Below, in pieces: positions 33,246 through 42,754 of a stretch of DNA of 53,280 nucleotides. The notes under the pieces are model-generated. The model searched no databases and had not been told where the DNA came from. It saw nothing but the letters and a program-made list of their open reading frames with translations. Made by a program: the position numbers and the translations under genes. The stretch comes from Betaproteobacteria bacterium (lineage in GTDB: Bacteria > Pseudomonadota > Gammaproteobacteria > Burkholderiales > Rhodocyclaceae). Where the stretch lies: positions 1 through 53,280 of the forward strand of contig VGHJ01000016.1 of NCBI GenBank assembly GCA_016868295.1. The letters run 5' to 3'. Within the stretch, counting starts at the first letter, position 1. Each line of letters starts with the position of its first letter.

Positions 33246-33976
33246 GCGAGAACAAGAGCCGTCGCGGCTTCATCGCCGCCTCGACCGCCGCCCTGGCGGG
33301 ACTGACTTTGGCCCCCGGCATCCGCCTAGTCGAGATCGCCTCCGCCAAGCCGGACAACGAACCCGTCACGTCGAAGGTGCGCTGGGGCATGCTCATCGAC
33401 ACCTCGCGCTGCCAGAGCGGCTGCACCGATTGCGTCACCGCCTGCGGCAAGGAGAACGGCCTCGGCGAAGTGAAGAAGCCGCGCACCGACGCACAGTGGA
33501 TCCGCAAGATCGACCTGAAGGAACTCAAGAGCGGCCACGCCCTCTCGCTGCCGATGATGTGCCAGCACTGCGCCCACCCGCCTTGCGTGGACGTCTGCCC
33601 GACCGGCGCCTCGTTCAAGCGCGCCGACGGCATCGTGCTGGTCGACCGCCACATCTGCATCGGCTGCCGCTACTGCATGATGGCCTGCCCGTACAAGGTG
33701 CGCTCCTTCGTGCACGAGCCGCACACCGACCAGAACCCCGAGGTGCCGCGCGGCCAGGGCTGCGTCGAGGGCTGCACGCTGTGCGTGCATCGCGTCGACC
33801 GCGGCGGCACCCCGGCCTGCGTCGAGGCCTGCGCCGCGGCCGGACACAACGCCATGCTGTTCGGCGACCTGAACGACCCCGAGAGCGCCATCGCCAAGCG
33901 CATCCGCGAGGTGAAGACCACCCAGGTGCGCGCCGACCTCAAGCTCGACCTCGGCGTCCGCTACGAAGGGATTTGA
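33242..33976 (+). CDS. dsrO: DsrO, periplasmic iron-sulfur subunit of DsrMKJOP
   Basis: A 244-residue ferredoxin-like protein exported by Tat. The signal SRRGFIAAS (R7-R8) and hydrophobic stretch are at the N-terminus. Several four-cysteine sites follow (RCQSGCTDCVTACGKEN, MCQHCAHPPCVDVCPTG, HICIGCRYCMMACPYK, CVEGCTLCVHRV...CVEAC). The ATG overlaps the dsrJ stop by four bases. A copy of the recurrent word lies inside the Tat signal (33298-33310). Confidence 0.93.
   Translation: MSENKSRRGFIAASTAALAGLTLAPGIRLVEIASAKPDNEPVTSKVRWGMLIDTSRCQSGCTDCVTACGKENGLGEVKKPRTDAQWIRKIDLKELKSGHALSLPMMCQHCAHPPCVDVCPTGASFKRADGIVLVDRHICIGCRYCMMACPYKVRSFVHEPHTDQNPEVPRGQGCVEGCTLCVHRVDRGGTPACVEACAAAGHNAMLFGDLNDPESAIAKRIREVKTTQVRADLKLDLGVRYEGI
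33298..33310 (+). repeat. Recurrent word GGGACTGACTTTG, copy 6 (in dsrO signal peptide)
   Basis: It codes for G-L-T-L with GGA CTG ACT TTG in the Tat signal of DsrO. Two consecutive genes (dsrJ and dsrO) thus carry the word at equivalent signal-peptide positions, 397 bases apart. Confidence 0.65.
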
Positions 33977-33978
33977 AG

Positions 33979-35172
33979 ATGGCGTCTGCCTCCTACGTCG
34001 AAACGCAAAGCCGCCCCGCCGCCTTCTGGGGCCTGCTGGTCCTGGGCGGCCTGTTCATGCTGGCGGCCTTCGCCGCCTTCCTGCACTTCGAGCACAGCGG
34101 CCACGTCGTCACCGGCATGGACAACCAGATCGTCTGGGGCATGCCGCACGTCTTCGCCGTGTTCCTCATCGTGGCGGCTTCGGGCGTGCTCAACGTCGCC
34201 TCGATCGGCTCGGTGTTCGGCAAGCCGGCCTACAAGGCGCGCGCCCCGCTCTCCGGGCTGCTGGCGCTGGCCATGATGGCCGGCGGCCTTGCCGTGCTGG
34301 CGGCCGACCTCGGCCGCCCCGACCGCCTCATCGTGGCGATGACGCATTTCAACTTCAAGTCGATCTTCGCCCTCAACATGATGTTCTACTCGGGCTTCTT
34401 CGTCATCGTCGCCGCCTATCTGGTGACCATGATGGACCGCAGCCTGAATCCGTACTCGAAGGTGCTCGGCTTCCTCGCCTTCTTCTGGCGCCTGGCGCTG
34501 ACCACTGCCACCGGCTCGATCTTCGGCTTCCTCATCGCCCGCAACGCCTACGGCTCGGCCCTGCTGGCGCCGATGTTCATCATCTATTCCTTCGCCTACG
34601 GCCTGGCGGCCTTCCTCATCGTGCAGGGCAGCATGTACGCCTGGAACAATCTGAAGCTGGATGAGCGCATCCTCGCCCGCATGAAGAACCTGCTCGCCGT
34701 CTTCGTCGGCGCGGCGCTCTACTTCACCGTGGTGATGCACCTGACCGGCCTCTACTTCGCCAAGCAGGAGGCCTACGAGCGCTTCCTGCTGCTCGATGGC
34801 GGCATGTACACGGCGGCCTTCTGGCTCGGCCAGATCGTGCTCGGCGGCATCATTCCCCTCGTTCTGATCTTCGCACCCGGCGCGACCCAGGCGCGCGTCA
34901 TCGCCGCCTCGGTGCTGGTGGTGCTGGGGGGGTTGGCGCAGATGTTCGTCACCATCGTCGGCGGCCAGGCCTATCCGCTGGAACTCTTCCCCGGCTACGC
35001 CGTCAGCAGCACCTTCCAGGACGGCGTGGTGAACAGCTATGCGCCGGTGCTCGGCGAGTTTGCCCTCGGCTTCGGCGGCATCGCGCTCGCCTTCCTCGTC
35101 ACCGTCGTCGCGGTGCGCGTCCTGCATTTCCTGCCGCAGGACGACTTCGCCAAGCTGAACGCCGAAGACTGA
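33979..35172 (+). CDS. dsrP: DsrP, NrfD-family membrane subunit of DsrMKJOP
   Basis: A 397-residue membrane protein with about ten spans, of the NrfD family, exchanging electrons between the quinone pool and DsrO. The start ATG at 33979 comes two bases after the dsrO stop. The frame open upstream is a dsrO shadow. The length matches the family, and the gene completes the five-subunit complex. Confidence 0.92.
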   Translation: MASASYVETQSRPAAFWGLLVLGGLFMLAAFAAFLHFEHSGHVVTGMDNQIVWGMPHVFAVFLIVAASGVLNVASIGSVFGKPAYKARAPLSGLLALAMMAGGLAVLAADLGRPDRLIVAMTHFNFKSIFALNMMFYSGFFVIVAAYLVTMMDRSLNPYSKVLGFLAFFWRLALTTATGSIFGFLIARNAYGSALLAPMFIIYSFAYGLAAFLIVQGSMYAWNNLKLDERILARMKNLLAVFVGAALYFTVVMHLTGLYFAKQEAYERFLLLDGGMYTAAFWLGQIVLGGIIPLVLIFAPGATQARVIAASVLVVLGGLAQMFVTIVGGQAYPLELFPGYAVSSTFQDGVVNSYAPVLGEFALGFGGIALAFLVTVVAVRVLHFLPQDDFAKLNAED

Positions 35173-35207
35173 GCGCGGTTCGCCGCTCGGCGCGTTAAAC
35201 TGGCGGC

Positions 35208-36593
35208 ATGCACCGCTTTCTCGTTTCCGCCGCGCACAAGTCCTCCGGCAAGACCACGCTGAGCCTCGGCCTCGCCGCCGCCCTGCGCAGCCGCGGCCTC
35301 GCCGTGCAGACCTTCAAGAAGGGCCCGGACTATATCGACCCGATCTGGCTGGGACTGGCGGCGGGGCGCCCCTGCCGCAACCTGGATTTCTACCTGCAGC
35401 CCTACGCCGAGATCCTCGACGGCTTCGTCCGCCATGCTGCTGCCGCCGACGCCGCCCTTGTCGAGGGCAACAAGGGGCTCTACGACGGCCTCGACCTCGC
35501 CGGCAGCAACAGCAACGCCGCCCTGGCGGAACTGCTCGGCCTGCCGGTCGTGCTGGTGCTCGACGCGCGCGGCATGACGCGCGGCATCGCGCCGCTGATC
35601 CTCGGCTACCAGGCCTTCGACCGCAACATTCGCATCGCCGGCGTCATCCTCAACCGCCTCGGCGGCAAACGCCACGAGGCCAAGCTGCGCGCGGTGATCG
35701 AGCACTACACCGACGTGCCGGTGCTGGGCGCCGTGCTGGAGAACCCGTCGCTCGCCATCGTCGAGCGCCACCTCGGCCTGATGCCGGCCTTTGAAGCCGC
35801 CGCCGCCGAGGCGCGCATCGCCGTCATCGCCGGCATCGTCTCCGAGCAGGTCGACATCGACCGCCTGCTCGAGGCGACGGCCACCGACAAGCCGCTCAAG
35901 CCCGCCATCGTTGCCGCCGCGCCGTCGGCGCTGCCCCCCGTGCGCATCGGCATCGCCCGCGACCGGGCCTTCGGCTTCTACTATGCCGACGACCTCGACG
36001 CCCTCGCGCAGGCCGGCGCCAAGCTGGTGCCCTTCAGCCCCGTCGCCGATGCACGCCTGCCCGAGGTGGATGCCCTCTTCCTCGGCGGCGGCTTCCCCGA
36101 GTGCTTCATGCGCGAACTGGAGGCCAATACATCCATGCGCGAATCGGTGAAGAACGCCATCGAGGCGGGACTCCCCGCCTATGCCGAATGCGGCGGGCTG
36201 ATGTATCTCGCCCGCAGCCTGGCCTGGCGCAGCGAGCGCCGCGAGATGGCCGGCGTCCTCCCCGCCGACGTCGTCATGCACGAGAAGCCGGTCGGCCGCG
36301 GCTATGTGCGCCTGACGCCCACCGACGCGCACCCCTGGGTGCCCGCGGGGGCGCATCCGGATGAAATCCCGGCCCACGAATTCCACTACTCCAGCCTGGA
36401 GAACCTCGCGCCGGATACGCGTTTCGCCTACGAGGTAAAGCGCGGCCACGGCGCCGATGGCGCCCACGACGGCATCGTCCACAAGAACCTGCTGGCCTCC
36501 TACACGCACCTCAGGAGCGCCGGCAACTGCAACTGGGCCGCCCGCTTCGTCGGCTTTGCCCGCGACAAGATGGCTGCCCGCCCCAACCCCTGA
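35208..36593 (+). CDS. dsrN: DsrN, siroheme amidase (cobyrinate a,c-diamide synthase-like)
   Basis: A 461-residue CobB/CbiA-like protein. The ATP-binding P-loop is AHKSSGKTTLS near the N-terminus, and the class I glutamine amidotransferase domain carries the nucleophile in YAECGGLMYL. In Allochromatium DsrN makes the siroheme amide used by DsrAB. A CobB role in B12 synthesis is the alternative, but the dsr context decides. It lies 35 bases after dsrP. Confidence 0.9.
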   Translation: MHRFLVSAAHKSSGKTTLSLGLAAALRSRGLAVQTFKKGPDYIDPIWLGLAAGRPCRNLDFYLQPYAEILDGFVRHAAAADAALVEGNKGLYDGLDLAGSNSNAALAELLGLPVVLVLDARGMTRGIAPLILGYQAFDRNIRIAGVILNRLGGKRHEAKLRAVIEHYTDVPVLGAVLENPSLAIVERHLGLMPAFEAAAAEARIAVIAGIVSEQVDIDRLLEATATDKPLKPAIVAAAPSALPPVRIGIARDRAFGFYYADDLDALAQAGAKLVPFSPVADARLPEVDALFLGGGFPECFMRELEANTSMRESVKNAIEAGLPAYAECGGLMYLARSLAWRSERREMAGVLPADVVMHEKPVGRGYVRLTPTDAHPWVPAGAHPDEIPAHEFHYSSLENLAPDTRFAYEVKRGHGADGAHDGIVHKNLLASYTHLRSAGNCNWAARFVGFARDKMAARPNP

Positions 36594-36604
36594 AAGGACC
36601 CGAC

Positions 36605-36958
36605 ATGTTCACCCTGACCCCCGCCGCCGCCACCCGCATCCTCGATTCCGCCGCCCAGAGCGACGCCGTCGGCATGGCCCTGCGCGTCGCCGCCAAGTTC
36701 GACGAGGACGGCCAGCTCGCCTTCGGCCTCGGCTTCGACGACGAGCGCGAACACGATCTCTCCTTCGAATCCGAGGGCCTCACCGTACTCATCGCCCCGC
36801 CCAGCCGCGAGCTGCTCGACGGTTTCCTGCTCGATTTCGTCGAGGTCGAGCCGGGGGAGTGGCAGTTCGTCTTCATGCAGAACCCGGCGACCGGCGCCTG
36901 TCCGCCCTCGAGCTGCGGCGGCTGCGGCAGCCGCGGCGGCTGCGGCTCGGCCAACTAG
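36605..36958 (+). CDS. dsrR: DsrR, IscA-like protein of the dsr operon
   Basis: A 117-residue A-type scaffold fold (MFTLTPAAATRILDSAA, GFDDEREHDLSFESEG, LLDFVEVEPGEWQFVFMQNP). The usual IscA cysteine near residue 35 is absent, as in Allochromatium DsrR, which acts after transcription on dsr expression. Unlike that protein, this one ends in a cysteine-rich tail (CPPSSCGGCGSRGGCG) that could hold metal. It lies 11 bases after dsrN. Confidence 0.85.
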   Translation: MFTLTPAAATRILDSAAQSDAVGMALRVAAKFDEDGQLAFGLGFDDEREHDLSFESEGLTVLIAPPSRELLDGFLLDFVEVEPGEWQFVFMQNPATGACPPSSCGGCGSRGGCGSAN

Positions 36959-36968
36959 ACTTCGCAGG

Positions 36969-36974
36969 TATAAT
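36969..36974 (+). promoter_or_regulatory. Possible -10 element before cysG
   Basis: A perfect TATAAT stands 61 bases before the cysG ATG, in the only real gap after dsrR. The -35 position at 17 bases (CTCGGC) matches poorly, so an internal promoter for cysG is only possible. Confidence 0.3.
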
Positions 36975-37034
36975 GGCGCCCAACATGGAATGAAGGCGGC
37001 CGTGCACAGACCGGCCGCCGCCACCGCCTGATTC

Positions 37035-38465
37035 ATGGATTCCCTGCCGATCTTCCTCAACCTCAAGGGCACGCGCTGCCTCGTCGTCGGCGGCGGCGCC
37101 GTTGCCGCGCGCAAGGTGGGCCTCCTGCTCGGCTGCGGCGCGAAGGTCGCCGTCGTGGCGCCGGAACTGGGCGAGACCCTCGCCGCCGAAGCCGCCGCCG
37201 GCCGCATCGATCATGTCGCGGCGCGCTTCGCGGACGGCCATCTCGCCGGTGCGGCGCTGGTCATCGCCGCCACCGACGACCACGAGGCGAACGCGGCGGT
37301 CTCGCGCGCGGCAAAGGCGCGCGACATCCCGGTGAACGTCGTCGACGCGCCCGAGCTGTGCAGCTTCATCTTCCCCTCCATCGTCGACCGCTCGCCGATG
37401 ATCGTGGCGGTGTCGACCGGCGGCGCCTCGCCGGTGCTGGCGCGCCTGGTGCGGGCGAAGCTGGAGACGATGCTGCCGGCCGCCTACGGGCGCCTGGCGC
37501 AACTCGCCCACGATCTGCGCGATCGGGTGAAGAATCGCTTCGCCAATCCGCCGCAGCGGCGCATCTTCTGGGAAAGGATGCTCGGCGGCGCCTTCGCCGA
37601 CCTCGTGCTGGCCGGAAAGGCGGCGGAAGCGCAGAAGCACTTCGAGGAACAGCTCTCCGCAACGAAGGACGAGCCGCCGCGCGGCGAGGTCTATCTCGTC
37701 GGCGCCGGCCCCGGCAACCCGGATCTCCTCACCTTCCGCGCCCTCAAGCTGATGCAGCAGGCCGATGTCGTCGTGCACGACCACCTCGTGTCGCCGGCCA
37801 TCGTCGAGCTGTGCCGGCGCGACGCGAGCCGCATCTACGTCGGCAAGGAGCGCAACAACCACACCCTGCGCCAGGAGGACATCAACGCCCTGCTGGTGAA
37901 GCTGGCCGGGGAAGGCAAGCGCGTGCTGCGCCTGAAGGGCGGCGACCCCTTCATCTTCGGCCGCGGCGGCGAGGAGATCGAGACGCTGTCCGCCCACGGC
38001 ATTTCCTTCGAGGTGGTGCCAGGCATCACCGCGGCGGCGGGCGTCGCCTCGTACTCAGGCATTCCGCTCACCCACCGCGACTACGCCCAGGCCTGCGTCT
38101 TCGTCACCGGCCACCTCAAGGACGGCACGATGAACCTCGACTGGACCGGTCTGGCGCGGCCGCACCAGACCGTCGTCTTCTACATGGGGCTGCACGGCCT
38201 GCCGGTGCTGTGCCGGGAACTCGTCGCCCACGGCCTGCCCGACAGCACCCCCGCCGCCATCGTGCAGCAGGGAACGACGAACCGGCAGCGCATCCTGATC
38301 GGCACCTTGGCCAGCCTGCCGCATGAGGCCGAGTCGGCCCAGCTCAAGCCGCCCACCCTCATCATCGTCGGCGAGGTGGTCAGGCTCCACGACAAGCTGA
38401 AATGGTTCGATCCCGCCGGCGCGCCCGACGTCGGTTCCTGGAAAAAAGACAGCCGGAAGGAATAG
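37035..38465 (+). CDS. cysG: Siroheme synthase (precorrin-2 dehydrogenase/ferrochelatase and uroporphyrinogen III methyltransferase)
   Basis: A 476-residue fusion. Residues about 1-200 are the NAD-dependent dehydrogenase/ferrochelatase (CLVVGGGAVAARKVGLLL). From about 215 to the end is the AdoMet-dependent methyltransferase (VYLVGAGPGNPDLLTFRAL, RLKGGDPFIFGRGGEE, GVPGITAAAG-like block as VVPGITAAAGVASYSGIPLTHR). It makes siroheme, the cofactor of DsrAB, explaining its place at the end of the dsr operon. Confidence 0.95.
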   Translation: MDSLPIFLNLKGTRCLVVGGGAVAARKVGLLLGCGAKVAVVAPELGETLAAEAAAGRIDHVAARFADGHLAGAALVIAATDDHEANAAVSRAAKARDIPVNVVDAPELCSFIFPSIVDRSPMIVAVSTGGASPVLARLVRAKLETMLPAAYGRLAQLAHDLRDRVKNRFANPPQRRIFWERMLGGAFADLVLAGKAAEAQKHFEEQLSATKDEPPRGEVYLVGAGPGNPDLLTFRALKLMQQADVVVHDHLVSPAIVELCRRDASRIYVGKERNNHTLRQEDINALLVKLAGEGKRVLRLKGGDPFIFGRGGEEIETLSAHGISFEVVPGITAAAGVASYSGIPLTHRDYAQACVFVTGHLKDGTMNLDWTGLARPHQTVVFYMGLHGLPVLCRELVAHGLPDSTPAAIVQQGTTNRQRILIGTLASLPHEAESAQLKPPTLIIVGEVVRLHDKLKWFDPAGAPDVGSWKKDSRKE

Positions 38466-38488
38466 AGGCGGCGGCTGGCCGCCGCCTC
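38465..38488. terminator. Strong hairpin at the end of the dsr-cysG operon
   Basis: A ten-base GC stem, GAGGCGGCGG (38465-38474) with CCGCCGCCTC (38479-38488), and a four-base loop begin at the last base of the cysG stop codon. It lies between convergent cysG and the acyl-CoA dehydrogenase gene. No T-run follows on either strand. Confidence 0.65.
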
Positions 38489-38495
38489 GGCTTGC

Positions 38496-40289
38496 TCAAA
38501 GATTCTCTTCGGGGATGGACAGCGCACCGGCGCTGCCCCGAATAACCGTGGCGGCCAGGCCCGGCGCCTGGGTCAGCAGGTGATCGGCAAAGAAGCGCGC
38601 CGTGCCGATCTTCGTCCGGCAGAAGCCGGCATCGCCCTCGCCCGACGCAAGTTTCTTCTGCGCCACCAGCGCGGCGCGCGCCAGTTGCCAGCCGCCCGAC
38701 ACAATGCCCATCAGCCGCAGGAATGGCACGGCACCGACATGGACGCCCTTGACGTCCTGGCCGAAGTTCGTCGCGATGTAGGTCGCCGCATCGGCCAGCG
38801 CCTTGACGCCTTGGGCAAAGCTGGCGTGGATGGCCGCGAATTCCTCGCCCGGTTGCCTGGCAAGCTCGGCCTCCACCTGCTTCATGATGCCGACGACGGC
38901 CTTGATCGTCGCGCCGCCCTCGCGGGCGATCTTGCGCCCGATCAGGTCGTTCGCCTGGATGCCGGTGGTGCCCTCGTAGATGGTGGTGATGCGCGCGTCG
39001 CGCAGGTACTGCGCGGCGCCCGTTTCCTCGATGAAGCCCATGCCGCCGTGGATCTGCACGCCGAGCGAGGCGACCTCGATGCCGGTCTCGGTGCTCCAGC
39101 CCTTCACCACCGGGATCATCAGGTCGACGAAGGCCTGATTGCGCTTGCGCTCCTCCGCGTCCGGATGGCGCGCCGCCGCGTCGTGGGCCGCGGCGACGAC
39201 GTAGGCCAGCGCGCGCATGGCCTCGGTTTGCGATTTCATCAGCATCAGCATGCGGCGGATGTCGGGATGGCGGATGATCGGCACCGGCCCCGAGCCGTCG
39301 GCGAGGTCGCGCCCCTGGATGCGCTCCTTCGCGTATTCGAGCGCGCGCTGGTAGGCGCGATCGGCGATCGCCACGCCCTCGAGGCCGACGGCGAAGCGCG
39401 CCGCGTTCATCATGACGAACATGTACTTGAGGCCCTCGTTCTCCTTGCCGACGAGGTAGCCCACGGCGCCACCGTTGTCACCATAGGCCATGACGCAGGT
39501 CGGGCTGGCGTGGATGCCCAGCTTGTGCTCGATGGAGACGCAGCGCGCATCGTTGCGCGCGCCCGGCGTGCCGTCGGCGTTGAGGAGGAACTTCGGCACG
39601 ACGAAGAGCGAGATGCCCTTCACCCCCTCGGGCGCGTCCGGCGTGCGCGCCAGCACGAGGTGGATGATGTTCTCGCTCATGTCGTGCTCGCCGTAGGTGA
39701 TGAAGATCTTCTGGCCGAAGACCTTGTAGGTGCCGTCGCCCTGCGGCACGGCGCGCGAGCGCACCAGCGCCAGGTCGGAGCCGGCCTGCGGCTCGGTCAG
39801 GTTCATGGTGCCGGTCCAGCGGCCCTCGATCATCTTCGGCAGGTAGGCGGCCTTCAGCTCGGGCGAGCCGTTGAGGGTGATCGCCTCGATGGCGCCGGTG
39901 GTAAGCAGCGGGCACAGCGAGAAGGCCATGTTGGAAGCCTTCCACATCTCCTGCACGGCGGCGACCACCACCTTGGGCATGCCCTGCCCGCCGAACTCCT
40001 GCTCGGCGCCGATGCCGTTCCAGCCGTTCTCGACGAACTGCCCGTAGGCCTCCCTGAAGCCGGCCGGCATGGTGACGTTGCTGTCGTGCCACTTCGCGCC
40101 CTCGTGGTCGCCAGAGCCGTTGAGCGGGGAAAGCGCGCCGGTGGCGAACTTGGCGGCCTCCTCGAGGATGGCATCCACCGTATCGGGCGAGGCCTCCTCG
40201 TAGCCCGGCAGCTTGGCGACCTGCTCGATGCCGGCGAGCTCGCGCAGCACGAAATGCATGTCGTTCAGGGGAGCGGAATAGGTGCTCAT
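38496..40289 (-). CDS. Acyl-CoA dehydrogenase with extended C-terminal domain
   Basis: A 597-residue flavin dehydrogenase of the longer class (with an extra N-terminal helix segment and C-terminal domain), as in 3-methylmercaptopropionyl-CoA or medium/long-chain dehydrogenases. Conserved blocks are [34 protein letters not shown], and [31 protein letters not shown], the typical C-terminal signature. It transfers electrons to the adjacent electron-transfer flavoprotein (etfA starts 24 bases upstream on the same strand). The acyl substrate is not decided by sequence. Confidence 0.92.
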   Translation of the reverse strand: MSTYSAPLNDMHFVLRELAGIEQVAKLPGYEEASPDTVDAILEEAAKFATGALSPLNGSGDHEGAKWHDSNVTMPAGFREAYGQFVENGWNGIGAEQEFGGQGMPKVVVAAVQEMWKASNMAFSLCPLLTTGAIEAITLNGSPELKAAYLPKMIEGRWTGTMNLTEPQAGSDLALVRSRAVPQGDGTYKVFGQKIFITYGEHDMSENIIHLVLARTPDAPEGVKGISLFVVPKFLLNADGTPGARNDARCVSIEHKLGIHASPTCVMAYGDNGGAVGYLVGKENEGLKYMFVMMNAARFAVGLEGVAIADRAYQRALEYAKERIQGRDLADGSGPVPIIRHPDIRRMLMLMKSQTEAMRALAYVVAAAHDAAARHPDAEERKRNQAFVDLMIPVVKGWSTETGIEVASLGVQIHGGMGFIEETGAAQYLRDARITTIYEGTTGIQANDLIGRKIAREGGATIKAVVGIMKQVEAELARQPGEEFAAIHASFAQGVKALADAATYIATNFGQDVKGVHVGAVPFLRLMGIVSGGWQLARAALVAQKKLASGEGDAGFCRTKIGTARFFADHLLTQAPGLAATVIRGSAGALSIPEENL

Positions 40290-40312
40290 CTCATGTTCTC
40301 CATGTGTATGCG

Positions 40313-41257
40313 TCAGCCCAGTTCGGCGACCAGCTCCGGCACGGCCTGGAACAGATCGGCCACCAGGCCGTAGTCGGCGACCTGGAAGATCGGCGCCTCG
40401 GGATCCTTGTTGATGGCGACGATCACCTTGCTGTCCTTCATGCCGGCGAGGTGCTGGATGGCGCCCGAGATGCCGACGGCGATGTAGAGCTCGGGGGCCA
40501 CGATCTTGCCGGTCTGGCCGACCTGGTAGTCGTTCGGCACGAAGCCGGCGTCCACCGCCGCGCGCGAGGCGCCGAGCGCCGCGCCGAGCTTGTCGGCGAG
40601 CGGCTCGAGCACGCTGCGGTAGTTTTCGCCGCTGCCGAGGCCGCGGCCGCCGGAGACGATGATCTTCGCCGCGCCGAGTTCGGGCCGCGCGCTCTTGGTC
40701 AGCTCGCGGCCGACCAGCTTCGAGACGCCGAGGTCGGCGCCCGCGACGAGCGGCTCGACGGCGGCCGAGCCGCCTGCATTTGGGTTAACTCCGGCCGCCT
40801 CGAAGGCGGTGCCGCGCACGGTGATCACCTTCACGGCGTCGGCGCTCTTCACCGTCGCCAGGGCGTTGCCGGCGTAGATCGGCCGCACGAAGGTGTCGGC
40901 GGTTTCGACGGCGACGATGTCGGAGATCTGCGCCACGTCGAGCAGCGCCGCCACGCGCGGCAGCACATTCTTGCCGAAGGTGGAGGCCGGCGCCAGGATG
41001 TGGCTGTAGCCGGCGGCGTTGGCATGCACCAGCGCGGCCAGGTTCTCCGGCAGCTGGTCGGCGTAGTGCGCCGCGTCGGCGACGCGCACCTTGGCGACGC
41101 CGTCGAGCTGGGCCGCGGCCTGGGCGGCAGCGGCGCAGCCGCTGCCGGCGACCAGCACGTGGATCTCGCCGCCGAGCTGCTTCGCGGCGGAGAGGGTGTT
41201 CAGCGTCGCGCTCTTGAGCGTCGCGTTGTCGTGTTCGGCAATGACGAGAATGGCCAT
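40313..41257 (-). CDS. etfA: Electron transfer flavoprotein, alpha subunit
   Basis: A 314-residue FAD-binding subunit. The C-terminal FAD domain shows [23 protein letters not shown] and [20 protein letters not shown], and [13 protein letters not shown] precedes them. It accepts electrons from the acyl-CoA dehydrogenase encoded next to it and passes them to ETF:quinone oxidoreductase. The start overlaps the last base of etfB. Confidence 0.95.
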   Translation of the reverse strand: MAILVIAEHDNATLKSATLNTLSAAKQLGGEIHVLVAGSGCAAAAQAAAQLDGVAKVRVADAAHYADQLPENLAALVHANAAGYSHILAPASTFGKNVLPRVAALLDVAQISDIVAVETADTFVRPIYAGNALATVKSADAVKVITVRGTAFEAAGVNPNAGGSAAVEPLVAGADLGVSKLVGRELTKSARPELGAAKIIVSGGRGLGSGENYRSVLEPLADKLGAALGASRAAVDAGFVPNDYQVGQTGKIVAPELYIAVGISGAIQHLAGMKDSKVIVAINKDPEAPIFQVADYGLVADLFQAVPELVAELG

Positions 41258-42006
41258 CAGATCACCTTCGCTTCGTTCTTGAGTTTATCGACCAGCTGCT
41301 TGACGTCGGCCACCTTGGCGCCGCCGGCGCGCTTGGGCGGCTCGGCGACCTTCAGCGTGGCGAGGCGCGGCGCGACGTCGACGCCGAGGTCGGCCGGCTT
41401 CAGGGTGTCGAGCGGCTTCTTCTTGGCCTTCATGATGTTGGGCAGCGTGGCGTAGCGCGGCTCGTTCAGGCGCAGGTCGGTAGTCACCACCGCCGGCAGC
41501 GCAAGCGTTACGGTCTCGAGGCCGCCGTCGATCTCGCGCATCACCGTCGCCTTGCCGTCGGCGATGACGACCTTGGAGGCGAAGGTCGCCTGCGGCCAGC
41601 CCATCAGGGCGGCGAACATCTGGCCGGTCTGGTTGGCGTCGTCGTCGATGGCCTGCTTGCCGAAGATGACCGCCTGCGGGCCCTCCTTGTCGGCGACGGC
41701 CTTGATCAGCTTGGCCACCGCCAGCGGCTGCAACTCGGCATCGGACTCGACCAGGATGGCGCGGTCGGCACCGATGGCCAGCGCCGTGCGCAGGGTCTCC
41801 TGGCAGGCGGCGACGCCGCAGGACACGGCGACCACCTCGGTGGCGATGCCGGCTTCCCTGAGGCGCACGGCCTCCTCGACGGCGATCTCGTCGAAGGGGT
41901 TCATCGACATCTTGACGTTGGCGAGGTCCACGCCGGAACCGTCGCCCTTGACGCGCACCTTGACGTTGTAGTCAACGACGCGCTTGACCGGTACGAGGAT
42001 CTTCAA
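41257..42006 (-). CDS. etfB: Electron transfer flavoprotein, beta subunit
   Basis: A 249-residue AMP-binding subunit beginning [19 protein letters not shown], with [31 protein letters not shown] and a C-terminal lysine-rich arm that contacts the dehydrogenase. It is first in the order etfB-etfA-acyl-CoA dehydrogenase. It diverges from the TetR gene across a region holding a palindromic operator. Confidence 0.95.
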   Translation of the reverse strand: MKILVPVKRVVDYNVKVRVKGDGSGVDLANVKMSMNPFDEIAVEEAVRLREAGIATEVVAVSCGVAACQETLRTALAIGADRAILVESDAELQPLAVAKLIKAVADKEGPQAVIFGKQAIDDDANQTGQMFAALMGWPQATFASKVVIADGKATVMREIDGGLETVTLALPAVVTTDLRLNEPRYATLPNIMKAKKKPLDTLKPADLGVDVAPRLATLKVAEPPKRAGGAKVADVKQLVDKLKNEAKVI

Positions 42007-42073
42007 TCCTGCTCTCCTTATGCGAAATCCGATTTCCTCTCCAGCGGCCGATTATGTCACCGCACCGCGGGAA

Positions 42074-42102
42074 TTGACACGGCCGGCGCCTGCCGGCAGA
42101 AT
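42074..42102 (+). promoter_or_regulatory. sigma70-like promoter of the tetR gene
   Basis: TTGACA (42074-42079) and CAGAAT (42097-42102) are separated by 17 bases. Transcription would begin near 42110, inside the palindrome at 42105-42126, so a bound repressor would block its own gene. Confidence 0.45.
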
Positions 42103-42104
42103 TA

Positions 42105-42126
42105 TTCCATACGCTACCGTATGGAA
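42105..42126. promoter_or_regulatory. TetR-type operator between etfB and the regulator gene
   Basis: A perfect nine-base inverted repeat, TTCCATACG (42105-42113) and CGTATGGAA (42118-42126), has the four-base centre CTAC. Length and symmetry fit a TetR-family dimer site. It sits 50 bases before the regulator ATG and 99 bases before etfB on the other strand. Confidence 0.75.
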
Positions 42127-42175
42127 GGCGCTATCCTAGCGCAAGCTTCCGGTCTTTTCAATACGTCCGACGACA

Positions 42176-42745
42176 ATGGCCAAAACCGAGCCGAACCGAC
42201 AGCAACTGGACCGATCCGCCTGGATCAAGGCGGCGCTCGACATCCTCGCCGAGCAGGGGCTCGAGGGCATCCGCGTCGAGGTGCTGGCCAAACGCCTGCG
42301 GGTCACCAAGGGCAGCTTCTACTGGCACTTCAAGGACCGCCGCGACCTGCTCGACGCCGTGCTGGAGACCTGGAAGGAAGGCCGCATCCGCGACATCCAG
42401 AAGCAGACGCGCGCCGTGCCGGGGGAAGAACTGCCGCGCGCCTATCACGTCATCGAGGTCTACAGCGCCAACCGCAACCGCAAGGGCATGCACATCGAGA
42501 TGGCGATGCGCGACTGGGCGCGGCGCGACGCGGCCGCCGCTGCCGTAGTCGAGGAAGTCGATGCCGCCCGCCTCGAGTTCGGCCGCATGGGCTTCATGGC
42601 GCGCGGCATGACGGAACTGGAAGCGTCCAGCCGCAGCCTGCTGCTCTACGCCTACGTGTTCGGATTGAGCCTGATGAGCTGCGGCAGGTTCGACGCCGAC
42701 ATGGACGAGATGAAGCACTGGATCGCCGACCGGATCGCCCGTTGA
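42176..42745 (+). CDS. TetR/AcrR family transcriptional regulator
   Basis: A 189-residue repressor-type protein. The N-terminal helix-turn-helix covers about residues 14-55 (ALDILAEQGLEGIRVEVLAKRL, VTKGSFYWHFKDRRDLLDAVL), and a helical ligand domain follows. It is expected to bind the palindrome at 42105-42126 and to control itself and the divergent etfBA-acyl-CoA dehydrogenase operon, probably in response to an acyl-CoA or fatty acid. The effector is inference. The ribosome binding site before 42176 is weak. Confidence 0.88.
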   Translation: MAKTEPNRQQLDRSAWIKAALDILAEQGLEGIRVEVLAKRLRVTKGSFYWHFKDRRDLLDAVLETWKEGRIRDIQKQTRAVPGEELPRAYHVIEVYSANRNRKGMHIEMAMRDWARRDAAAAAVVEEVDAARLEFGRMGFMARGMTELEASSRSLLLYAYVFGLSLMSCGRFDADMDEMKHWIADRIAR

Positions 42746-42752
42746 CGGGCGA
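42735..42752. terminator. Small hairpin between convergent tetR and enoyl-CoA hydratase genes
   Basis: TCGCCCGT (42735-42742) pairs with ACGGGCGA (42745-42752) around the tetR stop codon. The stem is short and tight, without a T-run. Confidence 0.35.
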
Positions 42753-42754
42753 AC

